The notes: a model not told the origin generated them from the sequence alone. DNA of 64,000 nucleotides from Leucobacter weissii (GCF_017565745.1 NZ_JAGDYM010000004.1:1-64000), one strand, 5' to 3'; shown: positions 7,917-17,021, counted from the stretch's first letter. Made by a program: numbers and translations.

Positions 7917-8806
7917 CCAAACAGATCGTCTCGGAGGCCGTGTCGCGCGCCCTGGCCGAGGACGCCCCCTGGGGCGATCTCACGGCGACGCTCGCGATCC
8001 CGTCCGCCTCGCGCATCGACACCAGGATCGTGGCACGGGAGCCGGGAGTGTTCGCCGGCGGACCCCTGATCGTCGAGTCGTTCGGACAGGTGGACCCCGA
8101 TGTCGAAGTGGCGGGGCTTCTGGAGGAGGGGACCCCGTTCGCGGCCGGCGATGCGCTCGCCCGAGTCTCCGGCCCGGCCCGGGGGGTGCTCACCGCCGAG
8201 CGGATCGCGCTCAACTTCGCCCAGCGCCTCAGCGGGATCGCCTCGCTGACCGCGCGATACGTGGCCGAGACGAGCGGGACCCGCGCGCGGATCGCCGACA
8301 CCCGCAAGACCACCCCGGGGCTCCGCGCTCTCGAGAAGCACGCGGTGCGTGCGGGCGGCGGCTCGAACCACCGGTTCGGGCTGTCCGACGCCATCATGGT
8401 GAAGGACAACCATCTCGTCGCGCTCGGGGCCACCGGCGGCGATGCGCTGACCGAGGCGCTGCGACGGCTGCGCGAGCGAGCGGGACACGCCGTCTCGATC
8501 ATCGTGGAGGTCGACCGGCTCGAACAGCTGGAGTACGTGCTCGCCGCCCGGGTCGACGGCGTGCTCCTCGACAACTTCTCGCTCGCCGATCTCGAGGCGG
8601 GTGTGGGGATCGTGGACGATCGGGCGGTCTGCGAGGCGAGCGGGGGAGTGAGCCTCGACGCGGTCGGCGCGATCGCGCGCACCGGGGTGGATGTGATCTC
8701 GGTCGGACGGCTCACCCATGGCGCCCCGTCGCTCGACCTGGGACTCGACGCCGTCGAGGTCGAAACCGGCTCGGATCTCGCCGGTGCCCCCGCGGTCGAG
8801 CGGTGA
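7910..8806 (+). CDS. nadC: Nicotinate-nucleotide pyrophosphorylase (quinolinate phosphoribosyltransferase) NadC
   Basis: A 298-residue enzyme that converts quinolinate and PRPP to nicotinate mononucleotide, CO2 and PPi. Family motifs are DTRKTTPG (130-137), NHRFGL (153-158) and KDNH (165-168) for substrate binding, plus a C-terminal barrel strand with GVDVISVGRLTHG. Full family length. The start overlaps the end of nadB by 7 bp and the TGA overlaps the GTG of the cysteine desulfurase gene, so the five genes are tightly coupled. Confidence 0.96.
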   Translation: MLTKQIVSEAVSRALAEDAPWGDLTATLAIPSASRIDTRIVAREPGVFAGGPLIVESFGQVDPDVEVAGLLEEGTPFAAGDALARVSGPARGVLTAERIALNFAQRLSGIASLTARYVAETSGTRARIADTRKTTPGLRALEKHAVRAGGGSNHRFGLSDAIMVKDNHLVALGATGGDALTEALRRLRERAGHAVSIIVEVDRLEQLEYVLAARVDGVLLDNFSLADLEAGVGIVDDRAVCEASGGVSLDAVGAIARTGVDVISVGRLTHGAPSLDLGLDAVEVETGSDLAGAPAVER

Positions 8807-10014
8807 CTGGGACGGCTTCCGGGGCGACGGTTCCGGCATCGCGGCACCCGCGCTCGTCGGCGCCGGACTCCTCCCGGTATCTCGACGCCGCGGCGACGGC
8901 TCCCCTGAGGCCCGAGGCCCGGGCCGCGATGATCGCGGCCCTCGATGCGGGCCCGGGCAACCCGTCGAGCGTCCACGCCGCCGGGCATCGGGCCGGGGCG
9001 CTGGTCGCGGCCGCGCGCACCTCCGTCGCGGCCGCGCTCGGCGCTCGGCCCGCCGAAGTCGTCCTCACCTCCGGCGGCACCGAGGCGAACAATCTCGCGG
9101 TGATCGGTCTCTCGCTCGGAGCGCCGCGCGGTCGGCACATCGTGACGACGCCCATCGAGCATCCCTCCGTGTCGGAGTGCTGCCGATTTCTCGAACGGGT
9201 GCACGGCTTCGAGATCTCCGAGGTGCCGGTGGACGGGTTCGGGCGCGTCGACCCCGAGGACGTGGCGGACGCGGTGCGCGAGGACACGACCCTCGTGACG
9301 GTGGGCCTGGCGAACGGCGAGGTGGGCACCGTGCAGCCGCTCCCGGAGATCGCCGCGGCCGCGAAGCGGCGCGGCGCGCTCGTGCACACCGACGCGGTGC
9401 AGGCCGCCGCGGTGCTGCCGGTCTCGTTCGCGGCGTCGGGGTGGCCGGGCGGCGAGGTCGACGCCATCACGGTCGCCTCGCACAAGTTCGGCGGCCCGCA
9501 GGGCTCCGGCGCGCTGCTCGTGAGGACGAGCCTGCCGCTCGAGCCGGTGCTGCACGGCGGCGGGCAGGAGCGCGGGGCGAGATCGGGGACCGAGAACGTT
9601 CCGGCGATCGCGGGGTTCGCCGCTGCGGTCGAGGCGGCGGCGAGGAGCGTCGGAACGCGCGCGCTCGCGCTGGTCGCGAGTCGCGACGAGCTCGTCGCGG
9701 CGTTGCTGCGTCGCGTGCCCGGCGCCCGCCTGACGGGCCACCCGCAGGAGCGACTGCCCGGGCACGCCTCGTTCGTGCTTCCGGGAGTGAGCGGGGAATC
9801 GGTGCTCGTCGCCCTCGACGCGGCGGGGATCGCGGCGTCGTCGGGTTCCGCCTGCGCGGCCGGCAGCGACGAGCCCTCTCCCGTGCTGCTCGCGATGGGC
9901 ATCGATCCGACGCTCGCTCAGACGGCCGTGCGCTTCACGCTCGCCGAGCCGATCGGCGACGCCCTGATCGACCGGATCGCCGGCGTGGTGTCCCGCGAGA
10001 CGGGCGGGGGCTGA
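8803..10014 (+). CDS. NifS/IscS-type cysteine desulfurase of the nad operon
   Basis: A 403-residue class V aminotransferase-fold enzyme. The PLP lysine is Lys228 in ASHKFGGPQG, the persulfide cysteine is Cys351 in SSGSACAAG, and LTSGGTEANN and RSGTEN are the other signatures. It transfers sulfur from cysteine. Encoded last in the NrtR operon with a GTGA overlap to nadC, it most likely supplies sulfur for the [4Fe-4S] cluster of NadA, a pairing known from other nad operons; this role is inferred from context. It is distinct from the SufS-type enzyme at 11845-13191. Confidence 0.9.
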   Translation: MTGTASGATVPASRHPRSSAPDSSRYLDAAATAPLRPEARAAMIAALDAGPGNPSSVHAAGHRAGALVAAARTSVAAALGARPAEVVLTSGGTEANNLAVIGLSLGAPRGRHIVTTPIEHPSVSECCRFLERVHGFEISEVPVDGFGRVDPEDVADAVREDTTLVTVGLANGEVGTVQPLPEIAAAAKRRGALVHTDAVQAAAVLPVSFAASGWPGGEVDAITVASHKFGGPQGSGALLVRTSLPLEPVLHGGGQERGARSGTENVPAIAGFAAAVEAAARSVGTRALALVASRDELVAALLRRVPGARLTGHPQERLPGHASFVLPGVSGESVLVALDAAGIAASSGSACAAGSDEPSPVLLAMGIDPTLAQTAVRFTLAEPIGDALIDRIAGVVSRETGGG

Positions 10015-10022
10015 CCGGCGTC

Positions 10023-11252
10023 TCATCCGTCGCCCACCGGCCTCCTGGTCCAGGCGGGCGGCGTCGCGATGAGGCGCTGCATCATCAGCGAGAGCTCGTG
10101 CCCCGGCGTGAGGCGGAGCGCGTCGTCGAGCAACCCGGAGGCGACCGTCTGCGTGCCGCGCAGCCACCACGCCCAGGCGAGAAGCGCGAGCAGACCGGGG
10201 CGCCGTGCCTCGGGCGTGTGCGCGGCGATGCTCCCGACGACCTCGATCGTCCGCCGGATCTTCTCGGCGCCCGCTCGTTGAGCGGCCAGCGAGCACAGAA
10301 TGCGGCGTATGCTCCATCCCCGGGCCGGCCCGGGCGTCGGACCCGCATCGAGGTCGATCGGCACCTCCGAGAACCGTCCCGGTACGAGATCTTCGGCCTC
10401 CTGCACCGCGTCCATGACGAAGCGCGCCCGCGTCACGGCGGTGAGCGCCAGCAGCAGCCACCGGCGAGGGTCCTCCGCGGCGCGCACGAAGCGCGCGCAC
10501 AGGCGAGAGTCGGGCACGTCCTCCGACCGGAAGCACGCCTCCGCGACCCGCGCGGTTCCGTGCAGCCAGACCGAGGCGTCGGCCCGAGACGCGCGTGCCG
10601 TCTCCTCCGCGCCGGATCCGCCCGCCTCTTCCCGGTCGGGGGATTCGCGCCGATCGAGCTCGGCGAGCCGGTCGACGACCGCTGCGGCGCGGCTCGCGTC
10701 CGCCGGGCCGATCCGGCCGAGCTCCGAGAGCGGCCGCGGGGCATCGGTGGGACCGATCGCCGCCGCGGCCGCGGCAGCGATCGGGCTCGCGCGGATCTCG
10801 TCGAGCGGTCGACCGACCCGGGGCCGCGCCTCGCCCATCAACGAGGCCCAGCCGTCCCGCGCCATCACCGCGAGGTCTCGCAACCGCCATCCCTCGCGGC
10901 GGAACCGCCCGCGCAGCTGGCGCGCGAGGCCGCGCCAGGGCGCGCCGCCCGACGACGCGAAGGCGTCATCCGAGACGATGACGAGCGCCGGGGCCTCGGC
11001 GCCCGCGCCGGTCGCCCGCAGCAGTTCGCACACCGCGTCGATCAGGAGTCCCATCCCGGGATCCTCTTGATCGCGGGGAAGATCCATGCGGGCGACGTGA
11101 CCGCTCCGGCTCCCCTCGAACATCACGATGAAGAGACTGTTCTCCGCGGTGAACCCCGTGAGGAACGGGAGCGCGGCGAGCAGGTCGGCGGTCGTCCCGC
11201 AGCGGAGCACGCTCCGCTGATCGGATCCGGTGAGCGGTGGGGGAGGAGGCAT
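10023..11252 (-). CDS. DUF4192 family protein
   Basis: A 409-residue protein whose N-terminal half matches the DUF4192 pattern: RCGTTADLLAALPFLTGFTAENSLFIVMFEG, followed by a segment with PALVIVSDD. The C-terminal half is helical and alanine/arginine rich with TPR-like spacing (LLALLAWAWWLRG near residue 350). Such proteins are abundant in Actinobacteria and have no established function. There is no signal peptide or membrane helix. It is downstream of sufU on the same strand after 119 bp and convergent with the nad operon (8 bp between stops). Confidence 0.75.
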   Translation of the reverse strand: MPPPPPLTGSDQRSVLRCGTTADLLAALPFLTGFTAENSLFIVMFEGSRSGHVARMDLPRDQEDPGMGLLIDAVCELLRATGAGAEAPALVIVSDDAFASSGGAPWRGLARQLRGRFRREGWRLRDLAVMARDGWASLMGEARPRVGRPLDEIRASPIAAAAAAAIGPTDAPRPLSELGRIGPADASRAAAVVDRLAELDRRESPDREEAGGSGAEETARASRADASVWLHGTARVAEACFRSEDVPDSRLCARFVRAAEDPRRWLLLALTAVTRARFVMDAVQEAEDLVPGRFSEVPIDLDAGPTPGPARGWSIRRILCSLAAQRAGAEKIRRTIEVVGSIAAHTPEARRPGLLALLAWAWWLRGTQTVASGLLDDALRLTPGHELSLMMQRLIATPPAWTRRPVGDG

Positions 11253-11371
11253 GCGTCCAGGCTGGGCGATCGTTGCGCCTCGAATCGGGTTCTCCCCGGA
11301 AACGACGCCGCTTCAGCGGGCTGTCAGAGAAGACCGCCGCTGTGGAGGGCGAGTGGGCGGAGCCTGCGGGA

Positions 11372-11848
11372 TCAGGCCTCGAGCTGCCTGAGGTCCGCCT
11401 CGAGCGCCACCCAGCCGAGCATCGCGCACTTCACCCGCATCACGAACTTGGAGACGCCCTGGAAGGCGATCGCGTCGCCGAGGAGATCCTCGTCGGGCTC
11501 GGCCTCGCCGCGCGACTGGATCATCTCGCGGAAGGCGTCGATGCGCCGCCGGGCCTGAGCGGGCGTGAGCGACCGGCCCTCGTCGTCGCCCTCGCGCACC
11601 AGCTGAGCCAGGACCGACGCGGACGCCATCGAGATGGAGCAGCCCTGCCCCTCCCAGGCGAGGTGCTCGATGCCGCCCGTCGCAGGATCCACGGCGATGC
11701 TCAGGGTGAGCTCGTCGCCGCAGCTCGGATTGAACTCGTGGTGCGAGGCGCTGAGCGCTCCCTCGGGGGGCTCGAAGGGACCCTTGCCGATCGGGCGCCG
11801 CGAATGATCGAAGATCAGCTCCTGATAGAGCCCGTCGAGCCCGCTCAT
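11372..11848 (-). CDS. sufU: SufU-type Fe-S cluster assembly sulfurtransferase
   Basis: A 158-residue U-type scaffold-like protein. The zinc/sulfur-relay residues of SufU are visible: Cys43 with Asp45 in NPSCGDEL, Cys70 in GQGCSISMASASV, and Cys141 in RVKCAMLGW; the 18-20 residue insertion typical of SufU versus IscU is present (residues about 85-120). In Gram-positive bacteria SufU accepts persulfide from SufS. The ATG at 11848 overlaps the TGA of sufS. A longer upstream frame is a shadow of sufS. Confidence 0.93.
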   Translation of the reverse strand: MSGLDGLYQELIFDHSRRPIGKGPFEPPEGALSASHHEFNPSCGDELTLSIAVDPATGGIEHLAWEGQGCSISMASASVLAQLVREGDDEGRSLTPAQARRRIDAFREMIQSRGEAEPDEDLLGDAIAFQGVSKFVMRVKCAMLGWVALEADLRQLEA

Positions 11849-13191
11849 CGCGCGGACCCCGCTCCCGGCGTCGCGCTCGGGGCCACCGTGCCGAAGTAGC
11901 GCTGCGCGCCGCGCAGCCCGTCGAGGAAGCGATCGACCTCGTCCTCGGTCGTGGTGACGTGCACGCTCGCCCGGGTGCTCGAGGCCATGCCGAGCGCGCG
12001 GTGCAGCGGCTGCGCGCAATGATGCCCCACGCGCACGAGAACGCCCTGCTCGTCCAGGAACTGTCCCACGTCGTGGGCGTGCAGGCCCGCAACCTCCACC
12101 GCGGCGAGGGCGACCCGCTGCTCCGCGCCCTGCGGCCCGAGCAGGCGGAGCCCCGGCGTCTCGAGGATCCCCTGCACCAGCCGCTCGACCAGTTCGTGCT
12201 CGCGCGCCGCGGCGCGGGCCACCCCCACGTCCCGGTTGAACGCGACGGCCTCGCCCAGGGCGACGATCTGCGAGACCGGCTGCGTGCCGGCCTCGAAGCG
12301 CATCGGGGGCGGCAGGAACTCCGCCTCCTCCATCGTGACCTTCGTGATCGCGCTGCCGCCGGTGCGCGCGGGCGGCAGCGCCGCCAGCAGCTCCTCGCGA
12401 CCGTAGAGCACGCCGACGCCGTTCGGCCCGAGCATCTTGTGGCCGGAGAAGGCCGCGAAGTCCACGCCGAGCTCGCCGAAGCGGACCGGCAGGTGCGGCA
12501 CCGACTGGCAGGCGTCCAGCACCGTGATCGCGCCGACCTCGCGGGCGAGTGAGGCGAGCTCGGCGGCCGGTGAGAGGAAGCCGGTCACGTTCGACACGTG
12601 CGAGAAGGCGAATATGCGGGTTCGCGCATTGATCGCGGCCCGTGCGTCGTCGATCGACCAGGTGCCGTATTCGTTCACGGGAATGTAGCGGAACGCGGCA
12701 CCCGTCTTCTTCGCGAGCCGCTGCCACGGGATCAGATTGGCGTGGTGCTCCGCCTCGGTCACGAGGATCTCGTCGCCCGCGCCGAGCGCGAAGCGCTCGC
12801 TGCCGGTCACGCCGAGTCCGGCGTTCGCCTCGCCGATGCCGAGCGCGATGATGTTCAGCGCGTCGGTCGCGTTCTCGGCGAAGACGATCTGCTCGGGGCG
12901 GTCGGCGCCGACGAACCCGGCCACCGTCGCGCGCGCGCCCTCGAAGAGCTCGGTCGCCGATCCGACGGCCCGACTGGTGCCGCGGTGCACCGCGGCGTTG
13001 GCGTGCTCGAGGAACGCTCGCTCGGCGTCGAGGACACGCGCCGGCCGCTGCGAGGTCGCCGCCGCGTCGAGATAGGCGACGGGGCGGCCGCCGGCCGACG
13101 GGGGATCGGAGAAGTACGGAAACGCGGCGCGCAGATCCGCGACCTCGTCCGGCGTGATCGGAGTCGGATCGGGGGAGGGCATGGGCACCAT
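11845..13191 (-). CDS. sufS: SufS-type cysteine desulfurase
   Basis: A 448-residue group II cysteine desulfurase: YLDAAATSQRP at the N-terminus, THe AEHHANLIPWQ segment with the stacking histidine, PLP lysine Lys252 in FSGHKMLGP, and persulfide Cys392 in RVGHHCAQPLH. It feeds sulfur to SufU for Fe-S assembly. The sufBCD scaffold genes usually beside it are not in this window. The ATG at 13191 is used; Met4 is an equally possible start. Its stop overlaps the sufU start (ATGA). Confidence 0.94.
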   Translation of the reverse strand: MVPMPSPDPTPITPDEVADLRAAFPYFSDPPSAGGRPVAYLDAAATSQRPARVLDAERAFLEHANAAVHRGTSRAVGSATELFEGARATVAGFVGADRPEQIVFAENATDALNIIALGIGEANAGLGVTGSERFALGAGDEILVTEAEHHANLIPWQRLAKKTGAAFRYIPVNEYGTWSIDDARAAINARTRIFAFSHVSNVTGFLSPAAELASLAREVGAITVLDACQSVPHLPVRFGELGVDFAAFSGHKMLGPNGVGVLYGREELLAALPPARTGGSAITKVTMEEAEFLPPPMRFEAGTQPVSQIVALGEAVAFNRDVGVARAAAREHELVERLVQGILETPGLRLLGPQGAEQRVALAAVEVAGLHAHDVGQFLDEQGVLVRVGHHCAQPLHRALGMASSTRASVHVTTTEDEVDRFLDGLRGAQRYFGTVAPSATPGAGSAR

Positions 13192-13222
13192 TCTCCCACT
13201 CCCGCAGGGGTCGTGGACGGTT

Positions 13223-14473
13223 TCAGTTGTGCTGAGAGCGAAGCCCCGGGAACGCGACCAGATTGACGAGCGCGGCGCCGACCGCGAGCACGGCCGAGGC
13301 GAGCGGCAGGGCCATCGCCGCCGCGGTGCCGACCTCGCCTGCCGTCAGGCCCGTGACCGCCGTCGCCGAGGATTGACCCACCATGATGCCGGTCCCCACC
13401 ATGCTCATCACCGTCGCGGATCGGCCCTCCGGGGTGCGCGCGGCGGCGAGGCTGAAGACGGTCACCAGCAGCGGTCCGATGCCGATCCCCGTGAGGGCGA
13501 GCGTCCAGGCCATGCCGGGCACGTCGGAGACGAACTGCAGCAGCACCGTCCCGGCCGCCGTGACGCCGCTGAACACGAACCAGCGGGTGCGCAGGGAGAA
13601 GCGGGGCGGCAGCCAGGCGACCCCGATGGCGAGGATCGCCGATCCGATCCCCATGACGCCGTAGAGGAGCCCGGCCTGCTCCGCGATGCCCCGATCCCGC
13701 AGGAACGAGGTCAGCGCGGTCAGGGTCGAGCCGAAGAACAGGCCGACGGCGGTCGCCCCCAGGACCACCAGAAGCAGCTCCGGTCGCCAGAGATCCCGCA
13801 CGGGTGCGAGGGTCGCCAATCGCTCGGAGGCGGAGACCGCGGGCGCGCTCGTGCGATGGAGGGCGAACGCGGAGACGAACACGAGGCTGAGGATCGCGGC
13901 GCCCGTCACCGGCGCCCAGCCGCCGAAGACGGTGGCGAGAAGCCCCACCACCACCGGCCCGAAGACGAAGACCACCTCGTCGGCCGCCGACTCGAACGCC
14001 AGCGCAGTGGAGAGGGTCTTCGGCTGATCCTCCGTCCTGACGGTCGAACGGATCGCCCCGAGCAGTCGGGTCCGCGACATCGGCGAGGTCTGCGGCGCCG
14101 TCGTCCCGACGAGGAAAGCGAACAGGAGCAGCGTCCATTCGGGGAGACCGCCGTACGCCACCCAGGCGAGCAGGCCGAGCGCGGCGCTGTTGGCCGCGGC
14201 GAGGACGAGCAGCGTCGGGCGCTGGCCGTAGCGATCCGCCGCCGCCCCGATCAGCGGACCGAAGCATGCGACCCCCAGCCCGACCATCGCCGAGGTGAGC
14301 CCGCCGAGCTGCATCGACCCCCTGGCCGACACCGCGAGCGTCAGCACCCCCACGACCATCATGGCGTAGGGGAAGCGCGAGACGACGGCCAGGGGCGCGT
14401 AGCCCGGTCCGACGCGGGCGATCAGCGCCCGCAGCCCGGAGGGCGAGGCGCGCTCGGCACCGCCGGTCGTCAA
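13223..14473 (-). CDS. Major facilitator superfamily transporter
   Basis: About 416 residues with 11-12 predicted transmembrane helices. The loop between helices 2 and 3 reads GAAADRYGQRPTLL, the MFS signature (GxxxDRxGxRxxL). The family suggests an H+-coupled drug or metabolite exporter; the substrate is unknown. No ATG gives a complete first helix. The TTG at 14473 is chosen because it overlaps the TGA of the upstream gene (TTGA) and yields a 25-residue N-terminal segment before helix 1. It is followed after 31 bp by sufS, so one minus-strand transcript is likely. Confidence 0.8.
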   Translation of the reverse strand: MTTGGAERASPSGLRALIARVGPGYAPLAVVSRFPYAMMVVGVLTLAVSARGSMQLGGLTSAMVGLGVACFGPLIGAAADRYGQRPTLLVLAAANSAALGLLAWVAYGGLPEWTLLLFAFLVGTTAPQTSPMSRTRLLGAIRSTVRTEDQPKTLSTALAFESAADEVVFVFGPVVVGLLATVFGGWAPVTGAAILSLVFVSAFALHRTSAPAVSASERLATLAPVRDLWRPELLLVVLGATAVGLFFGSTLTALTSFLRDRGIAEQAGLLYGVMGIGSAILAIGVAWLPPRFSLRTRWFVFSGVTAAGTVLLQFVSDVPGMAWTLALTGIGIGPLLVTVFSLAAARTPEGRSATVMSMVGTGIMVGQSSATAVTGLTAGEVGTAAAMALPLASAVLAVGAALVNLVAFPGLRSQHN

Positions 14474-15585
14474 CTCGTCTGCTCGTCGTAGAACTCGCGG
14501 AAGGCCGCCGCGTCGTCGGGAGCGCCCGTGTAGAGCACCCCGTTCACCAGCACCGTCGGGGTGCCGGAGAGGCGGGACTCCTGGTCGATCGCGTTCGGGA
14601 CCGGATTCGCGAGCGCCCAGTCGTTCAGCGCCTTCACGAACGGGACGAAGCGCCCGCTCTCGATGCAGTCCGCGACGCCGGGGTCGAGGTCGGCGCCGCT
14701 CGCCTGCGCGGCGAGAGCGATCAGCCCCGCATCGTCCACATCCTCGCCCGGTGACGGTTGCACCGCGGGGTCGAGGAGCGCCGCATGCAGCTCCCAGGCG
14801 TGCTCGGGCTGGATGTCGACGGTGCAGACCACGGCCGCCGCCGCACGGGCGGAGTAGCCGCCCTCGTTCCCGCGGTCGAGGAAGGAGAGCGGTACCAGCT
14901 CCACCGTGGTCGAGCCGTCGCCGAGCGCCTCTTCGAGCAGATCGCCGTTCGCCAGCTCGAACGCGGCGCAGTGCGGGCAGCGGTAGTCGACGTAGACGAG
15001 CACGTCGTTCCGTCCGCTCTCGCGCTCGACCCTGGTGGGTTGCGGCGCGGTGCCCGACGGAACGGGATCGCTGCGCACGGGCTCGCCGCCCTCGGCGAAG
15101 ACGATGCCGCCGCTGGCCATGTTCGCGGGCCATTCGATGGCGGACTCCTCGCTCTCCGGGGGGACGGTCTCCTCCGCGCCCGGCGAGTCGCCCGTGCCGG
15201 GTGCGAGCTCGGCGACGCCGGTGCCGAGGGCCGTGCCGAGGGCGAGCACGCCGCTGAGCAGGGCGATCAGGACGGCGACGGCGGCCGCTCCGACGCCGGT
15301 GATCGCAGCGGCTCGCAGCTGCCCGCGCCGCACGAGCGCGACGATCCCGAGCACGGCCGCGAGGATCCCGAGGCCCGCCCCGAGCGCCACGAGCGGATTG
15401 AAGTAGAAGGCCGAGACCGCGCTGGTGAGGAGCGCGAGCAGGCCGAGGCCCATGGCTGCGATGGACAGGCCGCGACCGGTGCTCGAGGGGCGCCGCGTCG
15501 CGTAGGGGTTGGCGGGCGGCACCGGCACCCACTGCCGATCTCCGGCCTGCGGGCTCTCCGGATCGCCGTGCTCGTTCTCGCTCAT
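14470..15585 (-). CDS. Membrane-anchored thioredoxin-fold (DsbA-like) oxidoreductase
   Basis: A 371-residue protein. Residues 1-38 are a polar cytosolic N-terminus with a PPANPYATRRP motif. Three hydrophobic segments follow at about 40-58, 64-85 and 92-116, the first two being of the DUF4190 kind. Then comes a Glu/Pro linker and a DsbA-type thioredoxin domain (about 190-370) with active-site CPHC (Cys203, Cys206) and cis-proline segment SGTPTVLVNG. With an odd number of helices the catalytic domain would face outside, fitting disulfide formation in exported proteins. The fusion to a three-helix region, not one anchor, is uncommon. Start ATG at 15585; divergent from rsmI over 43 bp. Confidence 0.82.
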   Translation of the reverse strand: MSENEHGDPESPQAGDRQWVPVPPANPYATRRPSSTGRGLSIAAMGLGLLALLTSAVSAFYFNPLVALGAGLGILAAVLGIVALVRRGQLRAAAITGVGAAAVAVLIALLSGVLALGTALGTGVAELAPGTGDSPGAEETVPPESEESAIEWPANMASGGIVFAEGGEPVRSDPVPSGTAPQPTRVERESGRNDVLVYVDYRCPHCAAFELANGDLLEEALGDGSTTVELVPLSFLDRGNEGGYSARAAAAVVCTVDIQPEHAWELHAALLDPAVQPSPGEDVDDAGLIALAAQASGADLDPGVADCIESGRFVPFVKALNDWALANPVPNAIDQESRLSGTPTVLVNGVLYTGAPDDAAAFREFYDEQTS

Positions 15586-15628
15586 GGCTCCATTCTTCCA
15601 GCCCGCGCCACCGCGTACCATGTGAAGC

Positions 15629-16468
15629 ATGATCCTGCTGGCAGCGACTCCGATCGGCAACCTCGGAGACGCGTCGCCCCGCCTGCGCGAGGCGCTGGCC
15701 GACGCCGAGGTGATCGCGGCAGAGGACACCCGCCGCACCGCGCAACTCCTCGCGCTCCTGGGCATCCCGCGCCGCGCGGAACTCGTCGCCCTGCACGACC
15801 ACAACGAGCGCACGCGCGCGGCCGAGCTGGTCGACCGCGCGGCCACCGCGGAGGTGGTGCTCGTGAGCGACGCCGGCATGCCCACGGTCTCCGACCCGGG
15901 TTTCCGCGTCGTGCAGCTCGCCGCGGAGCGCGGGGTGCGGGTGAGCGTGATCCCCGGTCCGAGTGCCGTCATCGCCGCCCTCGCCGTGGCGGGGCTGCCG
16001 ACGGACCGTTTCGCATTCGAGGGCTTCCTCCCCCGCAAGAAGGGCGAGCTCGCCCGGTTCCTGGCCGAGCTCCGCTCCGAGCGGCGCACGATGGTCTTCT
16101 TCGAGTCGCCCGCCCGGACCGCCGGCTCGCTGCGCGCCCTTGCCGACGCGTTCGGATCGGATCGCCCCGCAGCCGTCTGCCGGGAGCTCACGAAGCTGCA
16201 CGAGGAGGTGCGCCGCGGCCCGCTCGACGAGCTGGCGGCGTGGGCCGAGGACGGAGTGCGCGGAGAGATCGTGCTCGTCGTCGGAGGCGCCCCCGAGACG
16301 AGCGTCTCCGCCGCGGACGCGCTGGCCGAGGTGCGGCGACGCGTGGCCTCCGGAGACCGGCTCAAGGACGCGGCACGGGAGGTGGCGGCGGCGACCGGGG
16401 GGTCGGCGCGCGAACTGTACGCGGCGGCGATCGCGGCCGGTCCGGGTCGAGGAGACGCAAGCGGATGA
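15629..16468 (+). CDS. rsmI: 16S rRNA (cytidine1402-2'-O)-methyltransferase RsmI
   Basis: A 279-residue SAM-dependent tetrapyrrole-methylase-fold enzyme that methylates C1402 in the 16S decoding centre. Signatures: ATPIGNLGD at the N-terminus, EDTRRTAQLL, SDAGMPTVSDPG, VIPGPSAVIAAL and FEGFLPRKKGE. Full family length. It starts with ATG at 15629 close after the divergent promoter region and is followed after 37 bp by a small membrane-protein gene. Confidence 0.95.
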   Translation: MILLAATPIGNLGDASPRLREALADAEVIAAEDTRRTAQLLALLGIPRRAELVALHDHNERTRAAELVDRAATAEVVLVSDAGMPTVSDPGFRVVQLAAERGVRVSVIPGPSAVIAALAVAGLPTDRFAFEGFLPRKKGELARFLAELRSERRTMVFFESPARTAGSLRALADAFGSDRPAAVCRELTKLHEEVRRGPLDELAAWAEDGVRGEIVLVVGGAPETSVSAADALAEVRRRVASGDRLKDAAREVAAATGGSARELYAAAIAAGPGRGDASG

Positions 16469-16505
16469 GAGCCGTCCGGAGCGCGAACGGCGGGGAGGAG
16501 CGGCG

Positions 16506-17021
16506 ATGACGGTAGGACGAGCGGGATCCTCGGTCGGAGGCCTCGGAGTGGAGCTCTGGCGGTTCGCGATCCCGGTGCTCTGGCTCGGGATGGTGGCGGC
16601 GATCAGCTTCGTCGAGGCGCCCCTGAAGTTCCAGGCGCCGGGCATCACCATCCCGCTCGGGCTCGGCATCGGGCGGCTCGTCTTCGCCGCCCTGAACCTC
16701 GCCGAGGGCGTGCTCCTGAGCGCGCTCGTGCTGCTGCACCTCTGGCCCCGCGCCGCGCGAGCATCGCGCGGCAGACTGCGGTGGCTGCTGCTGCTGGTCG
16801 CCGTGTTCGTCTTCAAGGTCGCCGTCGTGCGCCCGCCGCTGAACGCCCGCACGGACCTCGTGCTCGCCGGCGCCGAGCCGGGGCAGTCGATCTGGCACTA
16901 CGTCTACATCGCCTGCGACGCGGCCACGATGGCTCTGCTGATCGTGCTCGTCATACAGGCCGGCCGGGCGATTCGGGTGACCGCGCGCACGGCCCCGGCG
17001 CCCGGATCGGCGCGCGGCTGA
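16506..17021 (+). CDS. Small four-helix membrane protein, function unknown
   Basis: 171 residues with four predicted transmembrane helices: about 18-38 (FAIPVLWLGMVAAISFVEAP), 50-78, 90-110 and 137-157. A conserved-looking FVEAPLKFQAPG segment follows helix 1 and VVRPPLNARTD follows helix 3, the kind of fixed polar loops seen in uncharacterised membrane families; I do not recognise the family. The ATG at 16506 has a good site (GGGGAGGAG). It sits between rsmI and the FKBP lipoprotein gene, on the same strand. Confidence 0.7.
   Translation: MTVGRAGSSVGGLGVELWRFAIPVLWLGMVAAISFVEAPLKFQAPGITIPLGLGIGRLVFAALNLAEGVLLSALVLLHLWPRAARASRGRLRWLLLLVAVFVFKVAVVRPPLNARTDLVLAGAEPGQSIWHYVYIACDAATMALLIVLVIQAGRAIRVTARTAPAPGSARG

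Noticed and set aside
7855-10890. 1011-codon open frame on the minus strand over nadC, the cysteine desulfurase and part of the DUF4192 gene
   Set aside because: It has no family motifs, its residues are dominated by Arg/Ala/Gly/Pro as in G+C-rich antisense frames, and it covers well-defined genes on the plus strand.
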